From Algoriphagus sp. (GTDB taxonomy: Bacteria > Bacteroidota > Bacteroidia > Cytophagales > Cyclobacteriaceae): a stretch of DNA of 50,250 nucleotides. The stretch spans positions 1-50,250 of the forward strand of contig JAJTDZ010000008.1 of the NCBI GenBank assembly GCA_021298245.1, read 5' to 3'. This document shows positions 19,186 to 27,246 of the stretch, piece after piece. The notes below the pieces were generated by a model. That model had not been told where the DNA came from. It searched no databases and saw nothing but the letters and a program-made list of their open reading frames with translations. Every line of letters begins with the position of its first letter. Positions within the stretch are counted from its first letter, which is position 1. The position numbers and the translations under genes are program-made.

Positions 19186-20457
19186 ATGCAAAGCAGAAGA
19201 AATTTTCTACAACACCTTGGCCTGGGTTTAAGCTTGCCCGGCCTAGCGGCGTTTACCTTGCCCCAATCTACCTTCATCCCCTCCTTTCCTTCAGAAGATT
19301 TAGATGAAGAATCCTACTGGAAGGAATTGAAAAAACAGTTCCCACTCGGGAACTCTCCTACTTACCTCAACACCGGTACTTTTGGACCTGCCCCTTACTC
19401 CGTATTAAATGCTATGGCAGATAGTAATCTCCTCATAAATAGCAGTGGAGAATATGGCAATTCAGACCAGGAGCGGATACTTCTAGCATCTTTTTTTGGA
19501 ATCAAACCCACGGAATTCTCTATCACTCATAATACCACAGAAGGGATTAACATCATGGCTTGGGGTATTCCCTTGAAAGCAGGAGATGAAGTCATTCTCA
19601 CCACCCATGAACACGCCGGTAATGCCCTTCCTTGGCTAAATAGAGCAAAATACGATGGAATCGTGTTGCGCACTTTTGAGCCAAAATTTACCCAAGAAGA
19701 AAATTTGAACGAGATTCAAAAATTAATAAATTCCAAAACCAAGGCAATAGCCGTTCCCCACGTAACCTGCACCACCGGTTTGGTGTTACCCATTGCAGAG
19801 ATCTGTAAGGTGGCTAAATCTAAGGGCATCCTGACTGCCATCGATGGAGCTCACGGCGCAGGCACCTTCGACTTGGATCTGTATGCCTTGGGCTGTGATT
19901 TCTATGCAGGATGCTTTCACAAATGGATGTGTGGCCCCAGCGGCACAGCGTTTTTGTATGTGAAAGAAGAATCTTTGGAGCGCTTGACTCCCATCATGAT
20001 TGGAGGGCATTCCGACACAGGCTGGGACATGACCACGGATCCCCCTACCCTAGCTGGCTATGTGCCCTCCGCAAGGCGATTTGATTACGGAACGCAAAGT
20101 AAAACCTTAGCTGTAGGCATGGTGGCTGCGGCTAATTTTCATGCTCAAATTGGAAAAAAGAAAATTGAAACCAGGCTTAGGGAGTTAAATCAGCACCTTT
20201 TTGATGGTCTAGAGGAGTTAACTGCTACACTGGACTTGCTTACACCTAGGGAAACAGCGTCTAGAATCTCCTTGCTTTCTTTCCGTCCCAAGACTAGTAC
20301 CTACCAGGCTTGCGGGGCTGCCTTGGGCAAAGCTGGATTTCGCATTCGCCAAGTTCCAGAAGGAGGCGTAAATGCCATCCGGGTATCAGCGCACCTCTAC
20401 ACTACCAAAGAAGAACTAGATGCCTTTTTAGCTGCGCTACGTCAAATTCTTACTTAA
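19186..20457 (+). CDS. Tat-exported aminotransferase class V-fold PLP enzyme
   Basis: This is a PLP-dependent enzyme of the class V group (isopenicillin N epimerase / cysteine desulfurase-like fold), 423 residues. The N-terminus has a twin-arginine signal (SRRNFLQ followed by a hydrophobic stretch, about 3-25), so it is predicted to fold in the cytoplasm and be exported to the periplasm. Family features are NTGTFGPAP, HNTTEGIN, TTHEHAGN, AIDGAHGAG and the PLP lysine K246 in CFHKWMCGPSG. The C-terminal NAIRVSAHLYTTKEELD is typical. The substrate is not identifiable. The start is ATG 19186. Its 3' end overlaps the convergent DUF1801 gene by 8 bases. Confidence 0.85.
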   Translation: MQSRRNFLQHLGLGLSLPGLAAFTLPQSTFIPSFPSEDLDEESYWKELKKQFPLGNSPTYLNTGTFGPAPYSVLNAMADSNLLINSSGEYGNSDQERILLASFFGIKPTEFSITHNTTEGINIMAWGIPLKAGDEVILTTHEHAGNALPWLNRAKYDGIVLRTFEPKFTQEENLNEIQKLINSKTKAIAVPHVTCTTGLVLPIAEICKVAKSKGILTAIDGAHGAGTFDLDLYALGCDFYAGCFHKWMCGPSGTAFLYVKEESLERLTPIMIGGHSDTGWDMTTDPPTLAGYVPSARRFDYGTQSKTLAVGMVAAANFHAQIGKKKIETRLRELNQHLFDGLEELTATLDLLTPRETASRISLLSFRPKTSTYQACGAALGKAGFRIRQVPEGGVNAIRVSAHLYTTKEELDAFLAALRQILT

Positions 20458-20827
20458 GTTTTTTCTTGGCAGCTGCCCTTACTTGAGCTTCCTGAGCTCT
20501 AAAAAGGGCAATTTCTCGGATAAGTTTTTCCGGCAATTCTTGATGGTAAGGAAATTGAATTGCTCCTTTTGAGGTCACATATCCAGACAATTCAGCGTTG
20601 AAATGGGCAACCCCTGATCCTGTGGGATAAAATCCCAAGTGTTTTTTAGTTGCTGCATAGTACACCAAAACCTCTGTGGTCTTGAAAGCTGGCATGTGGT
20701 AGCTAATGACTTCCTGTGCTTCAGGCAGGGTTTTTTTAAGTACATTTCTAATTTGATGCAGCTTTGCTTGAATTTCAGGAGAAAACCAAGAAAAGTATTC
20801 ATCTAGGGTGGAAGGTTTGGGATTCAT
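20450..20827 (-). CDS. DUF1801 family protein (YdhG-like)
   Basis: This is a small 125-residue cytoplasmic protein of the DUF1801 (YdhG-like) family, whose fold resembles iron-chaperone frataxin-like proteins but whose role is not settled. Family signs are STLDEYFSWFSPEIQAKLHQIR, EVISYHMPAFK, the GFYPTGSG loop and IQFPYHQELP, followed by a basic C-terminus. ATG 20827 is chosen because a longer reading to 20926 would overlap the divergent MazG-like gene. The mazG-like gene's promoter boxes (20817-20849) overlap the first codons of this gene. Confidence 0.85.
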   Translation of the reverse strand: MNPKPSTLDEYFSWFSPEIQAKLHQIRNVLKKTLPEAQEVISYHMPAFKTTEVLVYYAATKKHLGFYPTGSGVAHFNAELSGYVTSKGAIQFPYHQELPEKLIREIALFRAQEAQVRAAAKKKLK

Positions 20828-20849
20828 AGCAGGAGTAGGTCTATATTTG
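20817..20849 (+). promoter_or_regulatory. Bacteroidota-type promoter for the MazG-like gene
   Basis: TTTG at 20817-20820, a 21-base spacer, and TATATTTG at 20842-20849 match the TTTG / TAnnTTTG promoter pattern of Bacteroidota. The ATG of the MazG-like gene follows at 20868, giving a leader of roughly 10 bases. Confidence 0.55.
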
Positions 20850-20867
20850 AAATCAAGTCCTGAACTT

Positions 20868-21212
20868 ATGGAAAAAAATGATATCACGCTCGCAGAAGCG
20901 CAAAGGATAGTTGACAAGTGGATCAAATCGCTTGGGGTCCGCTATTTCAATGAACTAACTAACATGAGCCTACTCATGGAGGAAGTGGGGGAATTGGCAC
21001 GCATCATGGCACGAACATACGGGGAGCAATCCTTCAAAGAATCGGACAAAGGACGTGCACTCGACGATGAAATGGCCGATGTCCTTTGGGTGCTGATTTG
21101 CCTAGCCAATCAAACTGGCGTGAATTTGACAGAAGCCCTGAAAAAGAATTTAGAAAAAAAGAATTCCAGAGATCGGGACCGCCATCAAAACAATCAAAAG
21201 CTGCGGCGCTAA
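20868..21212 (+). CDS. MazG-like nucleotide pyrophosphohydrolase
   Basis: This is a 114-residue all-alpha NTP pyrophosphohydrolase of the MazG/dUTPase-like group, which hydrolyses (d)NTPs to monophosphates, often as house-cleaning. The metal-binding pattern is visible: EEVGELAR (ExxE) and DDEMADVLWVLICLAN (ExxD). The highly charged C-terminus (KKNSRDRDRHQNN) is typical of the Bacteroidota version. The start is ATG 20868; the track's longer reading from 20808 overlaps the divergent gene. It is convergent with comB, with 20 bases between them. Confidence 0.87.
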   Translation: MEKNDITLAEAQRIVDKWIKSLGVRYFNELTNMSLLMEEVGELARIMARTYGEQSFKESDKGRALDDEMADVLWVLICLANQTGVNLTEALKKNLEKKNSRDRDRHQNNQKLRR

Positions 21213-21232
21213 GCAAGAAATTAAGCGAAGGT

Positions 21233-21940
21233 TTAGTACAGTACAATACGACCCTCTTGATCCAATCCCAACACTTGAGAATACACGTCTACACTTAGGC
21301 AGAACTCTATATCTTTTTCTATACCATGATTTTGTAGTCGCTTGGCATGGGAAGCTTGAGTAAGAAAAACAGGAAGATTAGTGCCATGCGCGGTAGATAA
21401 GGTTTTTATAGCTACAATTCCATCATCATCGGATTGATGGCTATGCTCGAGTAATTTGGCCAAAGCACCAGCATATAAAGAATCCTCTAGATTAAATCTT
21501 CCCTTCCACCCAGCACAGTGGATCAACACATCCAAATGCTGAGATTGGATGTAGCTTGCCGTGGCTTGAAGGTTTGGGAAAGCCCCAATCAAGATCTGCG
21601 CTGCACCTTTTGATTTTTCAATAGCCAAAGTGCCATTGGTGGTGGTCATCGCGAGTTTCTTCCCCGCATAGTTCCCATCCAAAAAGGCTATAGGAGAATT
21701 GCCCAATTCAAAGCCTGGGGCTGTTAGGCCATTGCGCTCTCCCGCGATCAAGTAACCTTGATCTTGCATGGTTCGACAAGATTCAAGATCTGCAAAGGGA
21801 AGGATTTCCGTAATTCCGTTGGCCAAAGCAGCCACCATGGTCGAGGTGGCTCTAAAAATATCCACGACCACCACCAACTTTCCACTCACCTCATGCAGGT
21901 GAATCAACTCGGGACTAAAGCAAACTTCAATGGACTTCAT
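21233..21940 (-). CDS. comB: ComB-like 2-phosphosulfolactate phosphatase
   Basis: This 235-residue protein belongs to the ComB family, which removes phosphate from 2-phosphosulfolactate to give sulfolactate, an early step of coenzyme M synthesis in archaea; in bacteria the role is uncertain. Family blocks are [36 protein letters not shown] and [10 protein letters not shown], then [19 protein letters not shown] with [11 protein letters not shown] at the end. ATG 21940 overlaps the gcvT stop by 4 bases (ATGA), so the two genes are one operon. A much longer open frame upstream lies antisense to gcvT sequence in another frame and is rejected. Confidence 0.88.
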   Translation of the reverse strand: MKSIEVCFSPELIHLHEVSGKLVVVVDIFRATSTMVAALANGITEILPFADLESCRTMQDQGYLIAGERNGLTAPGFELGNSPIAFLDGNYAGKKLAMTTTNGTLAIEKSKGAAQILIGAFPNLQATASYIQSQHLDVLIHCAGWKGRFNLEDSLYAGALAKLLEHSHQSDDDGIVAIKTLSTAHGTNLPVFLTQASHAKRLQNHGIEKDIEFCLSVDVYSQVLGLDQEGRIVLY

Positions 21941-23034
21941 TCTCCTTTGTAAAGAGGGAGTTTTTCCACCTGAGCTTTCAGGTTTTTGTTTCGTATCTGT
22001 ATGTAAATCTCTGTTCCCACCTTGCTGTAAGCAGTTTGGACATAACCTAGGCCTATTCCTACGCCCATACTGGGCGATTGAGTACCTGAAGTTACTTCGC
22101 CGATTACTTCTCCAGCTTCGTCTACGATGGGGTAATGCCCTCTTGGGATGCCCCGCTCCTGCATGATAAATCCTACCAATTTTCGAGTAATCCCTGCTTC
22201 TTTTTGTTGCTTCAAGGCTGCAGAATTGGTGAATTCTTTCGTGAATTTGGTGATCCAACCCAAACCAGCCTCAAGGGGTGAGGTGGTATCGGTGATATCG
22301 TTGCCATACAAGCAATAGCCCATCTCTAGACGCAGGGTATCACGAGCACCCAAGCCTATGGGTTTAATATCAAAAGATGCTCCCGCCTTAAAAATCTGCT
22401 CCCACACGTGCGCTGCATCTTCATTTTTCACGTAGATTTCAAATCCTCCTGCACCCGTGTAGCCAGTTCCTGAGATGATTACCTCCTTTACTCCCGCAAA
22501 CTCTCCGACCTGGAAGTGGTAATAGCGAATCGAAGTCAGGTCTACTGCAGTGAGGGATTGCATGGCTTCAACCGCCTTAGGTCCCTGAACTGCAAATAGG
22601 CAATAGTTATCCGAAGCATTGGTGAGCGATGCACCCATGGTATTGTGACTCGAAATCCAAGCCCAATCCTTATCAATATTGGAAGCATTGACCACCAAGA
22701 GGTATTTTTCTTCTGCCATTTTGTAGACGATCAAATCGTCTACTATCCCACCCGTGGCATTGGGCAAACAAGAGTACTGGGCCTGACCAATAACCAGCGT
22801 AGAGGCATCGTTGGAAGTTACTTTCTGAATCAATGCCAAAGCTTGAGGTCCTTCTACAAAAAATTCACCCATGTGAGACACATCAAAAACACCTACTCCT
22901 TGTCTGACGCATTGGTGTTCTTCTATATCCGAACTGTAGCGTACGGGCATCATATAACCTGCAAATGGCACCATTTTTCCCCCAAGGGCTACATGCAGGT
23001 CATTTAAAGGAATTGTTTTTACGGGAGTTTCCAT
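21937..23034 (-). CDS. gcvT: Glycine cleavage system aminomethyltransferase (T protein)
   Basis: GcvT transfers the methylene group from the aminomethyl-lipoyl H protein to tetrahydrofolate, releasing ammonia. The 365 residues show [30 protein letters not shown], the folate-binding NASNIDKDW region, [15 protein letters not shown] and [20 protein letters not shown], all conserved in T proteins, and the C-terminal barrel with [15 protein letters not shown] 23034 is preferred over 23073, which adds 13 residues without family support. No other glycine cleavage gene is in the window. A 15-base palindrome (CCCCAA-aaa-TTGGGG, 23076-23090) lies just upstream; its meaning is unknown. Confidence 0.94.
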   Translation of the reverse strand: METPVKTIPLNDLHVALGGKMVPFAGYMMPVRYSSDIEEHQCVRQGVGVFDVSHMGEFFVEGPQALALIQKVTSNDASTLVIGQAQYSCLPNATGGIVDDLIVYKMAEEKYLLVVNASNIDKDWAWISSHNTMGASLTNASDNYCLFAVQGPKAVEAMQSLTAVDLTSIRYYHFQVGEFAGVKEVIISGTGYTGAGGFEIYVKNEDAAHVWEQIFKAGASFDIKPIGLGARDTLRLEMGYCLYGNDITDTTSPLEAGLGWITKFTKEFTNSAALKQQKEAGITRKLVGFIMQERGIPRGHYPIVDEAGEVIGEVTSGTQSPSMGVGIGLGYVQTAYSKVGTEIYIQIRNKNLKAQVEKLPLYKGE

Positions 23035-23123
23035 GGGGTGATTTTCTTTTTGATCGAGGGCAAAGGTAAGCAATGCCCCAAAAATTGGGGTGGGCCTGAA
23101 GATATATTTTAACTTTTACACAT

Positions 23124-23150
23124 AAAAAAAGCAGCTGTTTCTAGCTGCTT
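23124..23150 (-). terminator. Intrinsic terminator of the IscA-like gene
   Basis: On the minus strand an 8-base perfect stem (AAGCAGCT / AGCTGCTT, arms 23143-23150 and 23129-23136) with a 6-base loop is followed by a run of seven T. It stands 19 bases after the stop of the IscA-like gene. Confidence 0.8.
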
Positions 23151-23168
23151 GAATTTCTTTCTCGAAGA

Positions 23169-23495
23169 TTAGACGGAAAAGCTTTCGCCACAACCACAGG
23201 TTCGGTTGGCATTGGGATTGATAAACTGAAATCCCTTGCCGTTCAATCCGTCTGAAAATTCTAAAGTCGTTCCTACCAAATACAAGAGGCTTTTTTTGTC
23301 TACCAAAATTTTTACTCCCTTGTCTTCAAACACATGGTCTGTTTCTGCCACCTGTGCATCGAAGCCCAATTCGTACATCAGGCCAGAACATCCTCCTCCT
23401 TTTACAGAAACGCGGATATTTTCTTGTTCTTTCCTACCCTCTTCCTTCTTCAATTCAAGAATTCTCTCTTTGGCTTTATCCGAAACGGTAATCAT
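23169..23495 (-). CDS. A-type Fe-S cluster carrier (IscA/ErpA/HesB family)
   Basis: This is a 108-residue A-type iron-sulfur carrier that receives clusters from a scaffold and passes them to target enzymes. The three conserved cysteines are all present: VKGGGCSGLMYELGF (first Cys, about 36) and TCGCGESF at the C-terminus. LEFSDGLNGKGFQFINPNA is the expected pre-cysteine segment. ATG 23495 is the only sensible start. It is a single-gene unit with its own terminator, divergent from the methylmalonyl-CoA epimerase gene. A second, altered family member is encoded at 26911-27225. Confidence 0.93.
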   Translation of the reverse strand: MITVSDKAKERILELKKEEGRKEQENIRVSVKGGGCSGLMYELGFDAQVAETDHVFEDKGVKILVDKKSLLYLVGTTLEFSDGLNGKGFQFINPNANRTCGCGESFSV

Positions 23496-23589
23496 ATCTT
23501 TTTATCTTTAACCCGAATTTGAGATTTTTTCTACCTAGTCAACATGCTTACGTAGAAAAAAATTCAAGGCAAAGATACAAATAAACAGC

Positions 23590-24003
23590 ATGAGGAAAAT
23601 TGAACACCTAGGAATTGCAGTCGCTGACCTTAAAAAATCCAATGATCTTTTTGAAAAACTTCTAGGAAAAGGCCCTTACAAAACGGAATCTGTGGCTGGA
23701 GAAAACGTAGAGACCAGCTTTTTCCAGGTAGGAGAGACCAAGATTGAATTGCTACAAGCACATCAAGGCGAAGGCCCCATTGCGAAGTTTATAGAAAAAA
23801 GAGGGGAAGGAATTCACCATATCGCATTTGATGTAGAGGATATCTATGCCGAAATGAATCGACTGAAGGAAGCAGGATTCGAGATTTTAAATGAAATTCC
23901 AAAAAAAGGAGCTGACCATAAAATCGTCGTATTTTTGCACCCTAGAAGTACCAATGGAGTTTTGGTAGAGTTGTGTCAAGACGATTCCTCCAAGTCAGTT
24001 TAG
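23590..24003 (+). CDS. mce: Methylmalonyl-CoA epimerase
   Basis: This enzyme interconverts (R)- and (S)-methylmalonyl-CoA and so links propionyl-CoA and succinyl-CoA metabolism. The 137 residues form a vicinal oxygen chelate protein with metal ligands in EHLGIAVADL (His near 6), the glutamate of TKIELLQ, GIHHIAFDVEDI (His near 77) and GVLVELCQ near the end. The length is normal. The methylmalonyl-CoA mutase genes are not in the window. thiL follows after 49 bases and may be co-transcribed. Confidence 0.92.
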   Translation: MRKIEHLGIAVADLKKSNDLFEKLLGKGPYKTESVAGENVETSFFQVGETKIELLQAHQGEGPIAKFIEKRGEGIHHIAFDVEDIYAEMNRLKEAGFEILNEIPKKGADHKIVVFLHPRSTNGVLVELCQDDSSKSV

Positions 24004-24052
24004 AGTTATCTCCAGTTTCAAGCACCTTATAGCATTCTTACTTACTGCACAC

Positions 24053-25081
24053 ATGTCAGAAAAACGAACAGAGATTAGTGAATTGGGGGAATTTGGTTTG
24101 ATCGACCAAATTGCAAAAAACGTACTCCTTAAAAACTCCTCCACCCTAAAAGGGATAGGAGACGACGCTGCAGTACTTGACGCTGGGGGTCAACTCACCG
24201 TGGTAAGTACTGACTTACTGCTAGAAGGGGTTCATTTTGATCTGTCCTATACCCCACTGCCCCACCTGGGATTCAAGGCCGTTGCAGTAAACGTATCGGA
24301 TATTGCCGCCATGAATGCGATTCCCACTCAAATTACCGTAAGCATAGCCCTTTCCAATCGATTTTCCGTAGAAGCAGTTGAGGCCCTTTACCAAGGCATA
24401 CGTGCCGCATGCGATCAATACGGCGTAGATTTGGTCGGGGGTGATACCACCTCCTCTAGAAGCGGACTCGTCATCTCGGTCACAGCTTTAGGACATGCCA
24501 AAAAAGAACAGTTGTGCTACCGATCTGGAGCCAAAGTAAACGATATTCTTTGCGTGACTGGAGATTTGGGAGCTGCCTTGGTAGGGCTACAAATCTTAGA
24601 AAGAGAGAAACAAGTCTTCCTTTCCAACCCCAACATGAAACCTGATTTGGAACGCTATGCTGTAGTCACCGGTCGACAGCTAAGACCCGATGCAAGGATG
24701 GATATTATCCACGAACTTCGAGAGCTAAACGTAGTACCTAGCAGCATGATGGACATATCGGATGGCCTCTCCTCCGAGATTTTTCATATCTGCAAGGCCT
24801 CTGGAGTGGGTGCGACCATTTATGAGGATAAATTACCCATAGACAAGCAAACCTTCGATACGGCAGTGGAGTTAAACCTGGATCCAATCACCTGCGTGAT
24901 GAACGGCGGAGAGGATTATGAATTACTTTTTACCATCGATCAAAAAGATTTTTCCAAATTGGAAAAACATCCCGATATCCATTTTATAGGACATATCACC
25001 AAAGCAGAGGAAGGAAAATACCTAGTGACCAAAAGTGGAACTGCTGTAGCATTGAAAGCTCAAGGCTGGATTCACTTTTAA
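24053..25081 (+). CDS. thiL: Thiamine-monophosphate kinase
   Basis: ThiL phosphorylates thiamine monophosphate to thiamine diphosphate. The 342 residues have the family order: GEFGLIDQI, GIGDDAAVLD, STDLLLEGVHFDL, VNVSDIAAMNAIPTQI, DLVGGDTTSS, VTGDLGAALVGL and the C-terminal MMDISDGLSSEI followed by MNGGEDYELLFT. The length matches the Bacteroidota version. It starts at ATG 24053, in line with the mce gene upstream and convergent with dtd (22 bases apart). No thiamine (TPP) riboswitch was recognised in front of it. Confidence 0.95.
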   Translation: MSEKRTEISELGEFGLIDQIAKNVLLKNSSTLKGIGDDAAVLDAGGQLTVVSTDLLLEGVHFDLSYTPLPHLGFKAVAVNVSDIAAMNAIPTQITVSIALSNRFSVEAVEALYQGIRAACDQYGVDLVGGDTTSSRSGLVISVTALGHAKKEQLCYRSGAKVNDILCVTGDLGAALVGLQILEREKQVFLSNPNMKPDLERYAVVTGRQLRPDARMDIIHELRELNVVPSSMMDISDGLSSEIFHICKASGVGATIYEDKLPIDKQTFDTAVELNLDPITCVMNGGEDYELLFTIDQKDFSKLEKHPDIHFIGHITKAEEGKYLVTKSGTAVALKAQGWIHF

Positions 25082-25103
25082 AAACTAAAGCCTATTTTTT
25101 GGT

Positions 25104-25556
25104 CTAGACTTTGTTTTTGGTATCGATACAAAGAGTTACTGGTCCATCGTTGACCAAACTTACTTTCATATCCGCCCCAAAAGTGCCTGTACCTATGGGC
25201 TTACCCAACTCACTTTCTAGGGCCTGAATCATTTTTTGATACAAGGGGAAAGCGATTTCTGGTCTAGCAGCTTTGATGTAGGAAGGGCGATTTCCCTTTT
25301 TGGTGCTCGCATGCAGGGTAAATTGTGAAATCAACAGCAATTCTCCTCCTATTTCTAGCACACTCCTGTTCATGATGCCTTGCTCATCGGGAAATATTCT
25401 CAAGTTGACCAATTTTTTGGACAGCCAATCCACATCTTCTTGCTCATCAGCTTCTTCAATTCCCAACAATAGCAATAAGCCCACCCCTATCTGATCTTTG
25501 ATTTTACCGTCAATTTTGACTGAAGATTCCAAAACTCTTTGTGCAACAGCGATCAT
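25104..25556 (-). CDS. dtd: D-aminoacyl-tRNA deacylase
   Basis: Dtd hydrolyses D-aminoacyl-tRNA and glycyl-tRNA(Ala), protecting translation. The 150 residues carry both hallmarks: LLISQFTLHA (the SQFTL motif) and SLVNDGPVTL (the NxGPxT motif, here NDGPVT). The N-terminus MIAVAQRVLESSVKIDGK is typical. It starts with ATG 25556, overlapping the upstream oxidoreductase gene's stop by 4 bases (ATGA), so it is the last gene of a three-gene unit (26810 to 25104). Confidence 0.95.
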   Translation of the reverse strand: MIAVAQRVLESSVKIDGKIKDQIGVGLLLLLGIEEADEQEDVDWLSKKLVNLRIFPDEQGIMNRSVLEIGGELLLISQFTLHASTKKGNRPSYIKAARPEIAFPLYQKMIQALESELGKPIGTGTFGADMKVSLVNDGPVTLCIDTKNKV

Positions 25557-26272
25557 TTTCCTAAGTCTTGCATTTGTCCAGAAAGAAAACAGTCTACCTT
25601 GTTTTCAGAAGCAGAAAGCGCCACGGAGACCAAGGATTTTGCTACTTGGTAGTCGTGAATGGGCTGAATATCTTTTGCAATTCTAAGCCAATTCAATGGC
25701 CTCATAAAGATAGTCGCTATCCGCTCCCCAAGTCTAAATTCGTGTCTGTTTCCCAGCAACAAAGAGGGACGAAACAATCCTAAATAGGGAAATTGTAGGG
25801 ATTTGAGATCTTCTTCCGTTTTTCCTTTGACTTGATTGTAATAAATGGAAGAATCAGCCTGAGCCCCCATGGCCGAAACATATAAAAATTTTGAAGCCCC
25901 AAGTTTTTTGGCCCAGGTGGCAAATTCAATCACCAAATCGTGATCCACTTGATAAAATTTCTCTTTGGAACCTGCCTGTTTGATGGTGGTACCCAAACTT
26001 GAAAAGGCGTGGATTTCCACTTTTTTTTCCTTTATCGCAGCTACAAGTCCTTGGTATTCTCCTCTTAAGGCCTGCGCATTTATTTTTTCTTCCCAATCCC
26101 AGGAGCCAAGTACCTGCATCTCCCCATCCAATTGAATTAGCTTTTCGTGTTTGAGTGCAAGCTTTCGCCTGCCCACACTTAAAACATACACGTAGGAAGG
26201 GTTTTTCAGGAGCTGATGCAGGAGTTGCATTCCCACCAATCCTGAGGTTCCAGAAATCAAGGCTAGGATCAT
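25553..26272 (-). CDS. NAD(P)-binding oxidoreductase of the atypical SDR / TIP30-like group
   Basis: This is a 239-residue Rossmann-fold protein resembling the HTATIP2/TIP30-like atypical SDRs. It has SGTSGLVGMQLLHQLL (nucleotide-binding turn, about 7-22), VLSVGRRKLA, AFSSLGTT, FLYVSAMGA and the YYNQVKGKTEEDL segment that holds Tyr and Lys, followed by FRPSLLLGNR. The substrate is unknown. It lies between an unrecognised membrane-anchored protein (16 bases upstream) and dtd (4-base overlap). Confidence 0.82.
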   Translation of the reverse strand: MILALISGTSGLVGMQLLHQLLKNPSYVYVLSVGRRKLALKHEKLIQLDGEMQVLGSWDWEEKINAQALRGEYQGLVAAIKEKKVEIHAFSSLGTTIKQAGSKEKFYQVDHDLVIEFATWAKKLGASKFLYVSAMGAQADSSIYYNQVKGKTEEDLKSLQFPYLGLFRPSLLLGNRHEFRLGERIATIFMRPLNWLRIAKDIQPIHDYQVAKSLVSVALSASENKVDCFLSGQMQDLGK

Positions 26273-26288
26273 AAAGGCTATGTTGAAA

Positions 26289-26810
26289 TTAAAAATAAAG
26301 GCTAACCTCTGCTTTCACCTTACCTATGGCAATTTGAATGGGATCGGTACTTCTATCAAAAGAATGAGAAAAAATCACCTTGGCCAAATCCAAGCCAGAG
26401 GCATCAGCTTCTACCGATTGCCTACTGAGGTGAATCAAGGAGGAAACCTCCTCTACGGCTACTTTTACAGCGTTCCAGGTATCTTGGGAAAAATATACTT
26501 GTTGGCTCGCATTGTGATTGAATTCTTCTCTGATATCAGACAAGAGATGAAGATGAAGTTCTTCCGCACTTAACTGAGAAGGATTGGCCCGTCTAACCAA
26601 TTGGGTAGGAGAAATTCGCTCTAGCAGCAAACACAAACGTTCGGCAGCTTGCAAGCGGATAGGAAGAACCACTTGTGTACTTTCACTCTTCAAGTCCACC
26701 AATAACTTTTCACGCTCTTTGGATAAGAAGGACACCACGACCAGGTACATTCCATAGAGGACTGCTCCTGCAGGAATAATAAGTTTTACGAGTTCTAGAA
26801 GAAAGTCCAT
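26289..26810 (-). CDS. Unrecognised membrane-anchored protein
   Basis: I cannot assign a function to this 173-residue protein. It has one N-terminal membrane helix (about 5-29, LVKLIIPAGAVLYGMYLVVVSFL), followed by a cytoplasmic helical domain with conserved-looking blocks (PIRLQAAERLCLLLERISP, LLSDIREEFNHNASQQVY, TWNAVKVAVEEV). The sequence looks like a conserved Bacteroidota protein rather than random. It is the first gene of the unit ending with dtd and is divergent from the second A-type carrier gene, with 100 bases between. Confidence 0.75.
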   Translation of the reverse strand: MDFLLELVKLIIPAGAVLYGMYLVVVSFLSKEREKLLVDLKSESTQVVLPIRLQAAERLCLLLERISPTQLVRRANPSQLSAEELHLHLLSDIREEFNHNASQQVYFSQDTWNAVKVAVEEVSSLIHLSRQSVEADASGLDLAKVIFSHSFDRSTDPIQIAIGKVKAEVSLYF

Positions 26811-26910
26811 TCGCTAAATTTTATTCGAATATCTTAATTTCTTGTATTAAAAAGATTCTCCAATCGAGTAATTTTACAGAAATCTTCTCCCCTTCCGAAG
26901 GAAAATTCAC

Positions 26911-27225
26911 ATGCTAAATCCCATAGAAATAACCCCTAAAGCTGAGGAAGAAATCAAGCACATCATGGCCCATAAAAACATTCCAGAAGAATATTTTCTT
27001 CGCGTGGGAGTGAAAGGGGGAGGCTGCGGAGGAATGTCCTTTGCACTTGGTTTCGATAAAAAAAAGCCAGAAGATCAGCAATTCCAAGTGCAAGGAATTT
27101 CTGTTTTGATTGAAAAGAAACACCTTATGTTTCTCATGGGACTACAATTGGATTTTTACGAAGGGCAGGAAGAAAGGGGATTTACTTTCGTTAATCCTAG
27201 CCTACCCAAGCGCCACGACCACTAA
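26911..27225 (+). CDS. A-type Fe-S carrier homologue lacking the C-terminal CxC
   Basis: This 104-residue protein clearly belongs to the HesB/IscA family: KAEEEIKHIMAHKN, then VGVKGGGCGGMSFALGFD with the first cysteine, and LDFYEGQEERGFTFVNPS. But the C-terminus reads SLPKRHDH where the two cysteines of the CxC(G) motif should be. Only one of three cluster ligands remains, with a nearby H-D-H as the only candidate ligand. It may bind iron or a cluster differently, or have lost cluster transfer. It starts at ATG 26911 and is convergent with folB. Confidence 0.88.
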   Translation: MLNPIEITPKAEEEIKHIMAHKNIPEEYFLRVGVKGGGCGGMSFALGFDKKKPEDQQFQVQGISVLIEKKHLMFLMGLQLDFYEGQEERGFTFVNPSLPKRHDH

Positions 27226-27246
27226 AAAGCTGCCAATTTCTAAATC

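Noticed and set aside
21941..22258. 106-residue N-terminal extension of the ComB protein
   Set aside because: It is an out-of-frame reading of gcvT on the same strand, rich in Arg and Ser; ATG 21940 overlaps the gcvT stop as ATGA.
23995..24060. TPP riboswitch before thiL
   Set aside because: The 49-base gap is too short and shows none of the conserved riboswitch core sequence.
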